Origin: Prevotella sp.
GTDB taxonomy: Bacteria; Bacteroidota; Bacteroidia; Bacteroidales; Bacteroidaceae
Reading direction: 5' to 3'
Assembly (NCBI GenBank): GCA_017554145.1
Contig: JAFZIZ010000001.1
Location: 186,001 to 250,000 of the forward strand
Length of the DNA: 64,000 bases
Shown: in pieces, positions 28,126 to 38,017 of the stretch
How the letters are laid out: the number at the start of each line of letters is the position of its first letter
How positions within the stretch are numbered: the stretch's first letter is position 1
Notes under the pieces: generated by a model
Database searches by the model: none
Told to the model about the DNA's origin: nothing
What the model saw: the letters and a program-made list of their open reading frames with translations, nothing else
Program-made: the position numbers and the translations under genes

Positions 28126-30552
28126 CTATCTTTTCTTGATGACGACCTTCTTGCCGTCAATGACATACATTCCAGGCTTCAGACTTGAGATATTTGTGGC
28201 ATCGATACGGCGACCTTGCAGGTCGTAGATCTTGCCCGTCATATCCTTCGGCACTACCTTTATCATATTAATGCCACTGCCAGTACGGAACTCAAAGTCT
28301 TCTGTCGAACCCATAAATGCATCATCATCATCTGTGGTATACCAGAATTCGATACAATAAAGGTCACATTCATCCCACTGAGGATTGGTCAGTGAAGCAT
28401 TGATTGTTGTCTCTTTTCCTGCGAAAAGAATCAAAGGTTTCTTCTCTGGATCATCCACCCAATACCACTCGTCTTCTTCTATCACATGACACCAATATTT
28501 AATGATAATATTGCCAGTATAGGATTTTTCTCCTGTGTTCTTTACTGTTACGGCTGCCTTGAACTCATCTCCTTCTACATAGTATGTTTCGCCATCTTCC
28601 TTTGTATTGGAATCATAGTCTGTAACCTCCAACTTAGCCTCAGGCGTTGGTTCACCAACTACAAACTCGATAGGTTTCTCCCAGATAACACCTTTCTCCC
28701 AGAATACTAATCTGATCTTGTATTTTCCTTCTGTTTTAGGAATATATTTGAATGAGACCGTAGCGGTCTGTCCACCTTCTACCTCAATGAATCCGGCAGG
28801 CGTCCATTGTTCATCTCCGTTCACATCATAATATATACTATTGCGGAAAGGCAAGTTCAAGGTATTGTTGTTCTTCACTGCGATATTGATGGTCAGTTCC
28901 GATCCTTTCTTCAGTTCACCTTCCACCGTTGGCGTGACTTCCAAGTCCTTAACGTCAGCCATTACACTTTCGGGTACTGTGAAAGTCAGCTTGTTGCCAC
29001 TAATCGTGAAAAGGATGGGGTCATCTTCCATGCCTTTACAGATTCTCCATGTCGTAGTTCCAGTCTCTCGGCAGAGGAAATACAGTTTGTATGTCCCATC
29101 AGGCTGATTCTTGCCGAAGTTTGGCAAATAAAAAAAATAGCCTTTATATTGTTCATATTCACCGTTTTCCGAAATTATATCTTCCAAGACGGTACTATTC
29201 GAAGCATTCATAATGCGCACTCCTACATCGAAATTATAGGTCCCCTCATTTTCTATATTAAGCAAACTACACTTGATTTTATTTTCGAATTTGAAGTCCT
29301 CCGACGTGCTGGTGCGGGTGAAGCTGATCTGGCTAAACTCCTGACGATAGACACTCAGTACCACAGGTTTGGGGGTTACCGTTCCATTGTTCTTCTGGAT
29401 ACCGATGGTGGCATCCTGAGCCACGCCATAGCCATCGTTAGTGGAGCTGCCGCCAGCTCCCTGTTCGTAAGGGTTGAGAAGGTACAGGCGGAAATAATCA
29501 TCTGAGCCACCACTCCATCCCCAGTTGATGTGGAAGAAGTCGTCCTTGTCGTAGCCGTCGCAGACGAAGAGATGACCGCCACCTGCTGACTGTCCCGTAT
29601 AAAGGACCGGACGCTTGTTGGCAAGCTCGTTGTAGATGAGTTCCTGCCACCTTTCGTAACTATAATTAGCACGATTAATGAATTGGAGGGTCTCCTCTTC
29701 ATAGTCGAAGTATTTGAGCAAGGCTTTATAAGGACCATTGGTATATGCCGCTGAGCCGCCCATGCTGTATGTACCATAGTCCATCTCAAGTGCCTGTCCA
29801 CAGAGTCTCATCAACATACCGACAGCCTTCTCCGAGTCGTCAGCATTATCCACTGTCTTGTCTTTATCTTTTTTATAACATGTGTACGTGTCTTTCATGT
29901 TTCCCCAGTCGATAGTCGTCGGCCCCATGGCATCTATGGTCATATTAAGTCTTTCTGACACATACGCAGGGATGGTCGGAGTAGTTTTCGGCCACTCGTG
30001 ATACTTCAAAATCTGAGCCAGTGCCGTTGCACCACAGCCTGTCAATCCGCGTTCATCCTCGTTAATCTGCGGACAATAGAGGTTGTATGGTGCCCACTGG
30101 TCCCACTTTGTCTCAACGAGTGGCTTGATGCTTGCTTTCGGAGCACGGTTACTTCTATGGGCGGATTTCTCCACCTTGATGTTGTGGTCGTCCAGATACT
30201 GGATACCATCTACGTACTCCTGTAAGAAACCACGCATATTGTCGGGAATCTTATTGGCATCGAAGGTACCTGTGAGCGAGTAGCCCAGGATTTCCTCCGT
30301 ACGGTCGTCACCACTCACAATGACATAACCACCACCGTCAATATTAAACACATGCAGATAGTCGCGTTCTGCTACTCTGTTGGAGGCTTTGCGAACACCA
30401 CTGTTCGTTGCCCTCAAACTCTTCTGAGCCTTCACGCCCATCTTTGCTGATGCAAAAGCAATAGCTTTCTGCTTCGCAGTCTCCTGGTCTACTTGACCAG
30501 CCATCATCACCATACTGACAAAGAGACTGACTAGGAGTAGAAGTTTTCTCAT
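28126..30552 (-). CDS. C10 family (streptopain-like) cysteine protease, secreted
   Basis: An 808-residue secreted protease. After a signal peptide (1-19) comes a Spi-type propeptide (about 20-130), then the C10 catalytic domain (about 150-390) with Cys173 in LTGCGATALAQ and His327 in GGGHLFVCDGYD, followed by FHINWGWSG. Beta-rich segments at about 520-610 and 630-740 resemble CARDB/Ig-like repeats. The last 40 residues (GKIYDLQGRRI, GMYVIDGKKVVIKKR) match a secretion tail of the Por/type IX type. Related proteases in Bacteroides and Prevotella cleave host or dietary proteins. The gene is monocistronic, with a promoter box at 30593-30600. Confidence 0.9.
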   Translation of the reverse strand: MRKLLLLVSLFVSMVMMAGQVDQETAKQKAIAFASAKMGVKAQKSLRATNSGVRKASNRVAERDYLHVFNIDGGGYVIVSGDDRTEEILGYSLTGTFDANKIPDNMRGFLQEYVDGIQYLDDHNIKVEKSAHRSNRAPKASIKPLVETKWDQWAPYNLYCPQINEDERGLTGCGATALAQILKYHEWPKTTPTIPAYVSERLNMTIDAMGPTTIDWGNMKDTYTCYKKDKDKTVDNADDSEKAVGMLMRLCGQALEMDYGTYSMGGSAAYTNGPYKALLKYFDYEEETLQFINRANYSYERWQELIYNELANKRPVLYTGQSAGGGHLFVCDGYDKDDFFHINWGWSGGSDDYFRLYLLNPYEQGAGGSSTNDGYGVAQDATIGIQKNNGTVTPKPVVLSVYRQEFSQISFTRTSTSEDFKFENKIKCSLLNIENEGTYNFDVGVRIMNASNSTVLEDIISENGEYEQYKGYFFYLPNFGKNQPDGTYKLYFLCRETGTTTWRICKGMEDDPILFTISGNKLTFTVPESVMADVKDLEVTPTVEGELKKGSELTINIAVKNNNTLNLPFRNSIYYDVNGDEQWTPAGFIEVEGGQTATVSFKYIPKTEGKYKIRLVFWEKGVIWEKPIEFVVGEPTPEAKLEVTDYDSNTKEDGETYYVEGDEFKAAVTVKNTGEKSYTGNIIIKYWCHVIEEDEWYWVDDPEKKPLILFAGKETTINASLTNPQWDECDLYCIEFWYTTDDDDAFMGSTEDFEFRTGSGINMIKVVPKDMTGKIYDLQGRRIDATNISSLKPGMYVIDGKKVVIKKR

Positions 30553-30592
30553 ACGTTATTGTTTTTGATATATAATAATACTTATGTGGCAA

Positions 30593-30600
30593 CAAAGATA
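30593..30600 (-). promoter_or_regulatory. Bacteroidetes -7 box for the C10 protease gene
   Basis: The minus strand reads TATCTTTG, 40 bp before the start codon at 30552. Confidence 0.6.
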
Positions 30601-30660
30601 CGAATTTTTTATAAATGCAATGATTATCCTGATAAATATTTAATAATTGCAATGAAAATA

Positions 30661-30692
30661 TTTGGCTATTCCAAGAATAAACTATACCTTTG
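30661..30692 (+). promoter_or_regulatory. promoter of tRNA-Leu
   Basis: TTTG at 30661-30664 and TACCTTTG at 30685-30692 are separated by 20 bp, a textbook Bacteroidetes -33/-7 pair 50 bp before the mature tRNA. Confidence 0.7.
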
Positions 30693-30742
30693 CAACCGCT
30701 AATCGACCATCAGTCATGTTTGACACGGGTCAAAGGATGGCT

Positions 30743-30827
30743 GCCGCGATGGTGGAATGGTAGACACGAGGGACTTAAAATCCCTTGGCCCGAAACGGCT
30801 GTGCGGGTTCGAGTCCCGCTCGCGGCA
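30743..30827 (+). tRNA. tRNA-Leu (UAA anticodon)
   Basis: An 85-nt class II tRNA with acceptor stem GCCGCGA/TCGCGGC, anticodon stem AGGGA/TCCCT with loop CTTAAAA (anticodon TAA), a long variable arm and T loop TTCGAGT. CCA is not encoded. Confidence 0.96.
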
Positions 30828-30834
30828 CAATATG

Positions 30835-30864
30835 AGAGCCCGACGCTTCACAGCGCCGGGCTCT
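30835..30864 (+). terminator. hairpin terminator after tRNA-Leu
   Basis: An 8-bp stem AGAGCCCG/CGGGCTCT continues as CGCT/AGCG after one mismatch, with loop TCAC. The T-tract is weak on either strand. It lies between tRNA-Leu and the convergent glnN, so it may work in both directions. Confidence 0.7.
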
Positions 30865-30915
30865 TCGCAAACTTCAAACAACCAAAAAAAGAAGTGATTG
30901 TCTGAATGGCTTATG

Positions 30916-33132
30916 TTATCGTATGAATAACAGTTCACGATACTTCGGCAATGGCCAGCAGGCATCATCAACCATCAGTTCAAGTTTGTCTATCTGATAG
31001 CGGATAGTCTCCATCTTCGGGGCTACCGTGTCATGATAGGCAATAGCCTTAGCATGTTCATCTTCAATCTTGTTGGCTACCTTACGGGCATTAACGAGTT
31101 CTTCTACACCCTTCTCAATCAAAGTGGTGCGCTCAGCAATCTCCTCAATGATCTTGATGTTGCGGGCAGAGAGTTTGGCTGCCTTGTCAACAGGGAAGAT
31201 GCTACGCATGTTCTCCACATTGGTAAGCAGTTCACTCTGGTACTGTGTAGCCACAGGAATGATATGGTTCATAGAGAGGTCGCCCAAGACACGTGCCTCA
31301 ATCTGAATCTTCTTCGTATAGGTCTCCCATTTCACCTCATTACGTGCTTCCAACTCTTTCTTAGTCATCACACCGAGGCTCTCGAACATGGCGATAGAAT
31401 CATCGTCAAGGTAACGCTCGAAGATAACAGGACAAGACTTCTCTACGTCGAGACCACGCTTGGTGGCTTCCTCTACCCATTCGTCGCTGTAACCGTTGCC
31501 GTCGAAACGGATAGGCTTACAGGTCTTGATATCCTCACGGATGACATCGATGATGGCATGGAAGGTAGCAGAATGCTCAGAGCCTTCGAAGTCCTTGGCA
31601 ATCTCTGCGACTTTCTGATCTACACGCTTCTTGAAGTTGACGAGGGCTTCAGCAACGGCACTGTTCAGAGCAATCATCGCACTGGCACAGTTGGCCTCAG
31701 AACCTACAGCACGGAACTCGAAACGGTTGCCGGTGAAGGCGAACGGAGAGGTGCGGTTACGGTCTGTGTTGTCGATAAGCAGTTCGGGAATCTCGGGGAT
31801 ATCGAGTTTCATACCCTGTTTGCCTGCCATTGTAAAGAGGTCGTCCTTGTCAGCCTTCTCGATATGGTCAAGAAGTTCTGTCAACTGTTTGCCAAGGAAT
31901 GAGCTGATGATGGCAGGCGGTGCCTCGTTGGCTCCCAGACGATGGGCGTTGGTGGCACTCATGATAGATGCCTTAATCAGTCCATTGTGCTTATAGACAC
32001 CCATCAATGTCTCTACGATGAAGGTGACGAAGCGCAGGTTGTCCTCTGGTGTCTTACCAGGAGCATGCAACAGAATACCGTTGTCGGTAGAGAGACTCCA
32101 GTTGTTGTGCTTACCAGAACCGTTGATACCTGCAAAGGGTTTCTCGTGTAACAAAGCACGGAAGCCATGCTTACGTGCCACACGTTTCATCAGTGACATC
32201 AGCAGCATGTTATGGTCAACTGCCAAGTTGGTCTCCTCGAAGATAGGAGCCACCTCAAACTGGTTAGGAGCCACCTCATTGTGACGTGTCTTACAAGGAA
32301 TACCCAGTTCGAGTGCCTGCATCTCCAAGTCACGCATGAAGGCAGCCACACGCTCAGGAATAGATCCGAAGTAGTGGTCGTCCATCTGCTGGTTCTTGGC
32401 GGAGTCGTGTCCCATCAGGGTGCGTCCTGTCAAGAGCAGGTCAGGGCGTGCGGAATAGAGTCCTTCATCAACGAGGAAATACTCCTGCTCCCATCCGAGA
32501 TTGCTGGTTACCTTCTTTACGCTGGGGTCGAAATAGTGACATACATCAGTGGCTGCTACATTGACAGCATGCAGGGCACGCAGCAACGGAGCCTTATAGT
32601 CGAGGGCCTCACCAGTATAGGAAATGAAAATAGTCGGGATACACAGGGTATCGTCGATGATAAAGACAGGAGAAGTGGGATCCCATGCGGAATAGCCACG
32701 AGCCTCGAAAGTAGCACGAATACCACCAGAGGGGAACGAAGAGGCGTCGGGTTCCTGCTGAGCCAACAGTTTGCCACTGAACTCCTCAATCATACCACCC
32801 TTACCATCATGCTCAATAAACGAATCGTGCTTCTCTGCCGTACCTTCTGTCAGTGGCTGGAACCAGTGAGTATAGTGTGTAACACCATTCTCCTTAGCCC
32901 ACTGCATCATACCTGCTGCCACCGCATCAGCGATCTTACGGTCGAGACGGGCACCATTGTCGATGACGTCAATCATCTTCTCATAGACGTCCTTCGGCAG
33001 ATATTTGTACATCTTTTCTCGGTTGAAGACCTTCTTGCCGAAATACTCATAAGGTCTTTCACTACCTGCTTTTACGTCGAGTGGCTTCTTCTTGAATGCC
33101 TCTTCGACAACCTGAAATCTTAAGTTTGCCAT
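30916..33132 (-). CDS. glnN: glutamine synthetase type III
   Basis: A 738-residue type III (GlnN) glutamine synthetase, the large form of Bacteroidetes and some cyanobacteria, which condenses ammonium and glutamate. The N-terminal GSIII extension includes the WFQPLTEGTAEKHDSF segment. NGSGKHNNWSLST and NRTSPFAFTGNRFEFRA are the glutamate- and ATP-binding signatures. It is the last gene of dapF-dapL-glnN and lies on the opposite strand from glnB-amtB, all in one nitrogen block. The length is usual for GSIII. Confidence 0.97.
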   Translation of the reverse strand: MANLRFQVVEEAFKKKPLDVKAGSERPYEYFGKKVFNREKMYKYLPKDVYEKMIDVIDNGARLDRKIADAVAAGMMQWAKENGVTHYTHWFQPLTEGTAEKHDSFIEHDGKGGMIEEFSGKLLAQQEPDASSFPSGGIRATFEARGYSAWDPTSPVFIIDDTLCIPTIFISYTGEALDYKAPLLRALHAVNVAATDVCHYFDPSVKKVTSNLGWEQEYFLVDEGLYSARPDLLLTGRTLMGHDSAKNQQMDDHYFGSIPERVAAFMRDLEMQALELGIPCKTRHNEVAPNQFEVAPIFEETNLAVDHNMLLMSLMKRVARKHGFRALLHEKPFAGINGSGKHNNWSLSTDNGILLHAPGKTPEDNLRFVTFIVETLMGVYKHNGLIKASIMSATNAHRLGANEAPPAIISSFLGKQLTELLDHIEKADKDDLFTMAGKQGMKLDIPEIPELLIDNTDRNRTSPFAFTGNRFEFRAVGSEANCASAMIALNSAVAEALVNFKKRVDQKVAEIAKDFEGSEHSATFHAIIDVIREDIKTCKPIRFDGNGYSDEWVEEATKRGLDVEKSCPVIFERYLDDDSIAMFESLGVMTKKELEARNEVKWETYTKKIQIEARVLGDLSMNHIIPVATQYQSELLTNVENMRSIFPVDKAAKLSARNIKIIEEIAERTTLIEKGVEELVNARKVANKIEDEHAKAIAYHDTVAPKMETIRYQIDKLELMVDDACWPLPKYRELLFIR

Positions 33133-33167
33133 AATAACTGTATTTTATTTTGTGTTTGTATTGTAGG

Positions 33168-34397
33168 CTATTTTAGCCATTTCTCTATTCTCTGTAATGC
33201 TTCAGCCGTCTGGCTTTGTTGTCCGAAGGCTGTTAAGCGGACATATCCTTCACCACTCGGCCCGAATCCGACACCTGGGGTACAGACGACATGGGCGTCG
33301 TAGAGCATCTGCTCGAAGAACCTCCAACTATTCATGCCTTCTGGGGTCTTTACCCAAAGGTAGGGAGCATGTTCTCCACCATATACTTCCAGTCCCAGAT
33401 CCTTCAGTGTCTGCTTCATTGTGTGGGCATTCTGCATATAGTAATCGATGGTTGCCTTCACCTGTTCCTTACCCTCTGGGGTATAGATTGCCTCTGCTGC
33501 CCGTTGACTGATATAACTGGTGCCGTTGAACTTCGTACACTGGCGACGATACCATAAATGATTCAATGGAATGCGCTCACCTGTCAGCGTGGAAGCGGTA
33601 ACATCCTTAGGAACGATGGTGTAACCGCATCTTACACCAGTGAAACCTGCCGTCTTGGAATAACTGTGAAACTCTATGGCGCATTTGCGGGCACCCCGTA
33701 TCTCGTAGATGGAATGGGGAATGCTGTCGTCCTGGATATATGCTTCATAGGCGGCATCATAGAAGATCAATGCATCGTTCTTCAGTGCATAGTTCACCCA
33801 TTTCTTCAGTTCTTCCTTCGAGATTACCGTACCTGTGGGATTGTTGGGATAGCAAAGATAGATGATATCCACCCTGCGATCTGGAATCTGAGGCACGAAA
33901 CCGTTCTCTGCCGTACAAGGCATATAGATGACATTCGACCAACGACCATCTTCCAAAGTGCCTGCACGACCAATCATCACATTGGAGTCGATATACACAG
34001 GATAGATGGGGTCGCCTACGGCAATACTATTGTCCCAGCGTACTAATTCTTGCAAGTTGCCCGTATCACTCTTGGCACCATCGTTGACAAAGATCTCATT
34101 GATGTCCAAATGGATGCCACGAGGCAGGAAGTCGTTCTTCAAGATGGCTTCTCTCAAGAAGTCGTAACCCTGTTCAGGACCATAGCCTCGGAAACTGCTC
34201 TGTATGGCCATCTCATCAGCAGCCTTATGAATAGCCTCCACTACGGCAGGACACAGTGGCTGCGTCACATCGCCAATGCCGAGCGAGATCACGTCGGTCT
34301 TTGGGTGGGTAGCCTTGAAGGCATTCACCTTTTTGGCGATGTCAGCAAACAGATAATTGTTCGGCAGTTTGAGAAAATGCTCATTTACTAATGCCAT
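33168..34397 (-). CDS. dapL: LL-diaminopimelate aminotransferase
   Basis: A 409-residue PLP aminotransferase that converts tetrahydrodipicolinate directly to LL-diaminopimelate, the short lysine/peptidoglycan route. The PLP lysine lies in SYSKTAGFTGVRCGYT, and YLCYPNNPTG and FVNDGAKSD are family signatures. The ATG at 34397 is chosen over an extension to 34448 because it gives MALVNEHFLKLP and normal length. It follows dapF by 28 bp, so successive pathway steps are encoded together. Confidence 0.96.
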   Translation of the reverse strand: MALVNEHFLKLPNNYLFADIAKKVNAFKATHPKTDVISLGIGDVTQPLCPAVVEAIHKAADEMAIQSSFRGYGPEQGYDFLREAILKNDFLPRGIHLDINEIFVNDGAKSDTGNLQELVRWDNSIAVGDPIYPVYIDSNVMIGRAGTLEDGRWSNVIYMPCTAENGFVPQIPDRRVDIIYLCYPNNPTGTVISKEELKKWVNYALKNDALIFYDAAYEAYIQDDSIPHSIYEIRGARKCAIEFHSYSKTAGFTGVRCGYTIVPKDVTASTLTGERIPLNHLWYRRQCTKFNGTSYISQRAAEAIYTPEGKEQVKATIDYYMQNAHTMKQTLKDLGLEVYGGEHAPYLWVKTPEGMNSWRFFEQMLYDAHVVCTPGVGFGPSGEGYVRLTAFGQQSQTAEALQRIEKWLK

Positions 34398-34425
34398 ATC
34401 TTTTCTTTTTTGGTTTGAAGTTTGT

Positions 34426-35232
34426 CTATAATTCAATGTCTCCTTCAAAGACGAATTCGGCAGGTCCCGTCATGTAGACGTGGTTGTCTGTCTCGTCCCA
34501 TCGGATGCGTAATTCTCCTCCATCCATAAGAAGGATGGATTCGCGACCTTTCCGTTGAGTAACGGTAGCAGCAACAGCAGTGGCGCAGGCACCTGTCCCA
34601 CAAGCCATCGTGATACCGCTTCCACGTTCCCATACTCTCATGCGGATACGACCGTCAGGAAGGATGTTAGCGAACTCGATGTTACAGCGCTGTGGAAAAG
34701 CAGGATGATTCTCCAACTTACGCCCTGTCTCACCCACTTGATCAACGTCGTCGGTAAAGATAACGTAGTGGGGATTGCCCATTGATACGAAGGTTCCTTT
34801 ATCAAGTCCTCGCGATGGAAGGAACTGCTCAGTGTTTTCGAGTTGAGGCTCTCCCATGTCAACAGTAACACTCTCTACCTTTCCGTCTGTTACGTGCAGT
34901 TTCAGCACTTTGACACCAGAACGGGTAAGCAAGCGGATTTCCTCTTTAGTAGTGATTCCCTTCTCATAGAGATACTTGCCAATGCAGCGTGAGGCATTAC
35001 CACACATCATTGCTTCGCTGCCGTCAGCATTGAAGATACGCATCGAGAAGTCTGCCTCTGGAATATTCGAATCACCTATCAACACCAGTCCGTCACTACC
35101 GATGCCAGTATGGGGGGCGCTCCATCGACGGGCAACCTCCGCAGGGTCGGGTATATTATATAATAAGGTGTCGACATAAATGTAGTCGTTACCCGCCCCA
35201 TGCATCTTGGTAAAATGGACTAATGTTGTCAT
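34426..35232 (-). CDS. dapF: diaminopimelate epimerase
   Basis: A 268-residue PLP-independent epimerase that turns LL- into meso-diaminopimelate. The two catalytic cysteines lie in MCGNASRC and [11 protein letters not shown]. The ATG at 35232 matches the family N-terminus ([15 protein letters not shown]); an in-frame extension to 35295 runs through the promoter box. It heads dapF-dapL-glnN. Confidence 0.97.
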   Translation of the reverse strand: MTTLVHFTKMHGAGNDYIYVDTLLYNIPDPAEVARRWSAPHTGIGSDGLVLIGDSNIPEADFSMRIFNADGSEAMMCGNASRCIGKYLYEKGITTKEEIRLLTRSGVKVLKLHVTDGKVESVTVDMGEPQLENTEQFLPSRGLDKGTFVSMGNPHYVIFTDDVDQVGETGRKLENHPAFPQRCNIEFANILPDGRIRMRVWERGSGITMACGTGACATAVAATVTQRKGRESILLMDGGELRIRWDETDNHVYMTGPAEFVFEGDIEL

Positions 35233-35281
35233 TTTGTTAATCTTTTGGTCGTTTTGCTTACGCTTTGTTTGTTTTCTACTG

Positions 35282-35289
35282 CAAAGATA
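35282..35289 (-). promoter_or_regulatory. Bacteroidetes -7 box for dapF-dapL-glnN
   Basis: The minus strand reads TATCTTTG, 49 bp before the dapF start at 35232. Confidence 0.6.
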
Positions 35290-35355
35290 CGGCATTTTGA
35301 TATTATATGCAAAATATATTTGTCTTTATTTAGTAATTTTTTAGCCTCAACTTTC

Positions 35356-35511
35356 AAATTGTAAGTATAAGGGACTATATTCTTTTAAACTGTAAGCATA
35401 CTAGGTACAATAACGACTATATGCTAAGTAAATAACAAAATTAGTTTCTTATTGCTATGTTTTTCTTGTTTTTCCTTTCAAAATGTCTTACCTTTGCACT
35501 CGAAACGTTTC
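35356..35511 (+). promoter_or_regulatory. glnB-amtB promoter region with direct repeat and palindrome
   Basis: The 320-bp gap between dapF and glnB holds no gene. A near-identical 14-bp direct repeat, AAAYTGTAAGYATA, occurs at 35356-35369 and 35387-35400, 31 bp apart (about three helical turns). The promoter pair TTG (35466-35468) and TACCTTTG (35489-35496) has a 20-bp spacer. Just after it is the perfect palindrome GAAACGTTTC (35502-35511), near the expected transcription start. The repeats suit an activator site and the palindrome a repressor site; both are inference. Confidence 0.55.
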
Positions 35512-35552
35512 AAAGTGTTACGAAAAAGAGTAGTAATTTAAAGTATTAAGGT

Positions 35553-35900
35553 ATGAAAAAGATTGAGGCAATCATCCGCAAGACAAAGTTCGAGGATGTG
35601 AAGGAGGCTTTATTAAACTCAGACATCGACTGGTTTGAGTATCATGACGTGAAAGGTATCGGTCAGAGCCGACAGGAGCGTATATATCGTGGCGTTCAGT
35701 ATAGTACGGATGTGATTGAGCGTGTAGCGCTGACGATTGTATGCCGTGATATGTTCCTGGAGCCAACCATTAAGGTTATTTTGCAGGTGGCTCATACAGG
35801 TCAGATCGGTGACGGACGTATTTTCGTCAGTGACGTGATAGACACCTGGTCCATCCGTACCGGTGAGAACGGTGATACTGTATTAAGAGATAAGAAATAA
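35553..35900 (+). CDS. glnB: P-II nitrogen regulatory protein
   Basis: A 115-residue PII signalling protein that senses 2-oxoglutarate and ATP/ADP and controls ammonium import and nitrogen metabolism. The signatures YRGVQYSTD (the Tyr at the T-loop position used for uridylylation elsewhere) and GQIGDGRIFVSDV are present. It lies 39 bp before amtB, the classic pair in which PII docks on AmtB. The T-loop is unusual after the Tyr (STDVIERVAL instead of the common DFLPKVK type), so control by modification may differ. glnK is an equally valid name. Confidence 0.94.
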   Translation: MKKIEAIIRKTKFEDVKEALLNSDIDWFEYHDVKGIGQSRQERIYRGVQYSTDVIERVALTIVCRDMFLEPTIKVILQVAHTGQIGDGRIFVSDVIDTWSIRTGENGDTVLRDKK

Positions 35901-35939
35901 TAGGATAACAACACAAACACAAATTAAAACACTACGATT

Positions 35940-37193
35940 ATGAACGAAATAGGATTATCACTCGATACTGTATGGATGTTATTAGCAGCCATGCTCGTGT
36001 TCTGGATGCAGCCTGGTTTCGCACTCTGTGAGGCAGGTTTCACACGTTCGAAGAACACGGTAAATATTCTGTTCAAGAACTTTGTCGACTTTATGTTCGG
36101 CTCTCTGTTGTTCTTCTTTGTCGGCTTCGGCTTTATGTTCGGTAGCGATGGAGCAGGATTTATTGGAATGCCTAACTTTGGCGACCTCTCTTTCTATAAG
36201 AGCGATCTGCCAATTGAGGGTTTCCTGATTTTTGAGACCGTGTTCTGCGCCACCTCTGCCACGATTGTCAGTGGCGCGATGGCTGAGCGCACAAAGTTCT
36301 CGATGTATGTCATCTACAGTGCATGTATCTCCTTGTTTATCTATCCGATATCAGGTCACTGGACTTGGGGTGGTGGTTGGCTTTGCAACGAGGCTGCCGA
36401 TAGTTTCATGATGTCGACTTTTGGTGCTGTATTCCACGATTTCGCTGGATCTGCCATTGTACATAGCGTTGGTGGTGTGCTGGCTTTAATAGGTGCTATC
36501 GCACTGGGTCCCCGTCGTGGAAAATATGGTAAGGACGGTAAGAGTCGCGCTATTCCTGGTCATTCTCTGACGATGGCTGCCCTCGGTGTCTTTATTCTCT
36601 GGCTCGGATGGTTCGGTTTCAACCCTGGTTCTCAGTTGGCAGCAAGTGGTGAGGTGAACCGTATCGCTATCTCACACGTGTTCCTGACTACCAACCTCGC
36701 TGCTGCAATGGGTGGTGTTGCCACGATGTTCGTCACTTGGATCAAATATGGCAAACCCTCTTTCTCACTGACACTGAACGGCGTGCTGGCAGGTCTCGTA
36801 GGTATCACAGCTGGCTGTGATATGGTAGATCCATGGGGTGCAATTGCCATCGGTCTGGTTTGTGGTGTGGTATTGGTTTACGCCATTGAGTTCATCGACC
36901 ATAAATTGCACATTGACGATCCTGTAGGCGCTTCTTCTGTTCACGGAGTCTGTGGTATCCTTGGTACCATCATGACAGGTCTGTTTGCTGTAGAAGGTGG
37001 CGCTTTCTATGGTGGCGGTTGGGGCTTTTTCGGTGCTGAGTGCTTTGGTGTACTGATTATCGACCTCTGGGCTGCTGCTTGTGGTATCGTTCTCTTCTTC
37101 GGTATCAAGAAACTGCATGGCCTGCGTGTTGACAAGCGTATTGAGGAAGAAGGTCTCGATATCTACGAACATGGAGAGAGTTGTTACAATTAA
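35940..37193 (+). CDS. amtB: ammonium transporter
   Basis: A 417-residue Amt/MEP/Rh-family channel for ammonium uptake with eleven predicted membrane helices. The family signature FAGSAIVHSVGGVLALIGA is present, and HGVCGILGT carries the second pore His. The C-terminal cytoplasmic tail (DKRIEEEGLDIYEHGE) is the part that contacts PII in studied Amt proteins. It follows glnB by 39 bp. Confidence 0.97.
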   Translation: MNEIGLSLDTVWMLLAAMLVFWMQPGFALCEAGFTRSKNTVNILFKNFVDFMFGSLLFFFVGFGFMFGSDGAGFIGMPNFGDLSFYKSDLPIEGFLIFETVFCATSATIVSGAMAERTKFSMYVIYSACISLFIYPISGHWTWGGGWLCNEAADSFMMSTFGAVFHDFAGSAIVHSVGGVLALIGAIALGPRRGKYGKDGKSRAIPGHSLTMAALGVFILWLGWFGFNPGSQLAASGEVNRIAISHVFLTTNLAAAMGGVATMFVTWIKYGKPSFSLTLNGVLAGLVGITAGCDMVDPWGAIAIGLVCGVVLVYAIEFIDHKLHIDDPVGASSVHGVCGILGTIMTGLFAVEGGAFYGGGWGFFGAECFGVLIIDLWAAACGIVLFFGIKKLHGLRVDKRIEEEGLDIYEHGESCYN

Positions 37194-37251
37194 AGGTTAG
37201 AATTTACGTTTATAATGTAAAGACAATAATTATCAATTAAGGTTTAGGATT

Positions 37252-37971
37252 ATGAAAAAGATTGCAATGATAGCCATGATGGCAACGATGAGTACGGTTG
37301 CTATGGCACAGGATACAATAGAGGGAACAATTGGTGCGGATTTCGTATCACAGTATATCTGGCGTGGTCAGGATTTGGGTAATGTCAGTATCCAGCCTAC
37401 GCTGGGCATAGCCTACAAGGGCCTGAGTCTCTCTGCATGGGGAAGTGTTGGTGTAGAATCTTCGGACACCAAGGAGCTCGATCTGGCACTTTCGTACACC
37501 ATCGGTGGACTGAGCATCGGTATCACAGACTATTGGACGAATGCCGTTCAGGAGATTGACGAGGATGGAAATCCACAGGCACGCTATTTCTTGTATGATG
37601 CCCATCGCACCAATCATGTCTTCGAGGCTTTCCTCGGCTATGACTTCGGTCTGTTGTCTGCAACTTGGTATACCAACTTTGCTGGTGCAGACGGTATCAA
37701 CAAAGACGGTAAGCGTGCCTACTCATCCTATTTTGAGTTGAACGCTCCCTTCAAACTTGCCACTTGTGACTGGACAGCCACATTAGGTGTGGTTCCTTAC
37801 GCCACGACAAGTTACAACACAACGGGCTTCGCTGTGACTAATGTGGCAGTCAAGGCCACTAAGGATATCAAGATTACTGATACGTTCTCGATTCCTGTCT
37901 TTGGACAAGTGGTGGCGAACCCTTGTTCACAGAAAGCATACTTCGTCTTTGGATTCACGCTACAGCCGTGA
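37252..37971 (+). CDS. outer-membrane beta-barrel protein, nitrogen-cluster associated
   Basis: A 239-residue exported protein with a signal peptide (1-19, ending AMAQ). The body consists of alternating short beta strands rich in aromatic residues, with FVSQYIWRGQDLGN near the N-terminus and a terminal FGFTLQP, as in TorF/porin-like outer-membrane barrels. It follows amtB by 58 bp, so a role in ammonium or amino-nitrogen passage across the outer membrane is plausible but unproven. Confidence 0.75.
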   Translation: MKKIAMIAMMATMSTVAMAQDTIEGTIGADFVSQYIWRGQDLGNVSIQPTLGIAYKGLSLSAWGSVGVESSDTKELDLALSYTIGGLSIGITDYWTNAVQEIDEDGNPQARYFLYDAHRTNHVFEAFLGYDFGLLSATWYTNFAGADGINKDGKRAYSSYFELNAPFKLATCDWTATLGVVPYATTSYNTTGFAVTNVAVKATKDIKITDTFSIPVFGQVVANPCSQKAYFVFGFTLQP

Positions 37972-38017
37972 GTCCAAAGACTCTTTTCATTCGCAAACAT
38001 CAAACACATCAAAAAAT

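Noticed and set aside
31033..31902. long open frame opposite glnN (also 32212-33123)
   Set aside because: These are antisense shadows of a well-supported glutamine synthetase gene with codon-driven lack of stops and no recognisable domain.
37841..38017. N-terminal extension of pyrG
   Set aside because: It overlaps the preceding coding region and the CTP synthase family starts at MDTKYIFVTGG.
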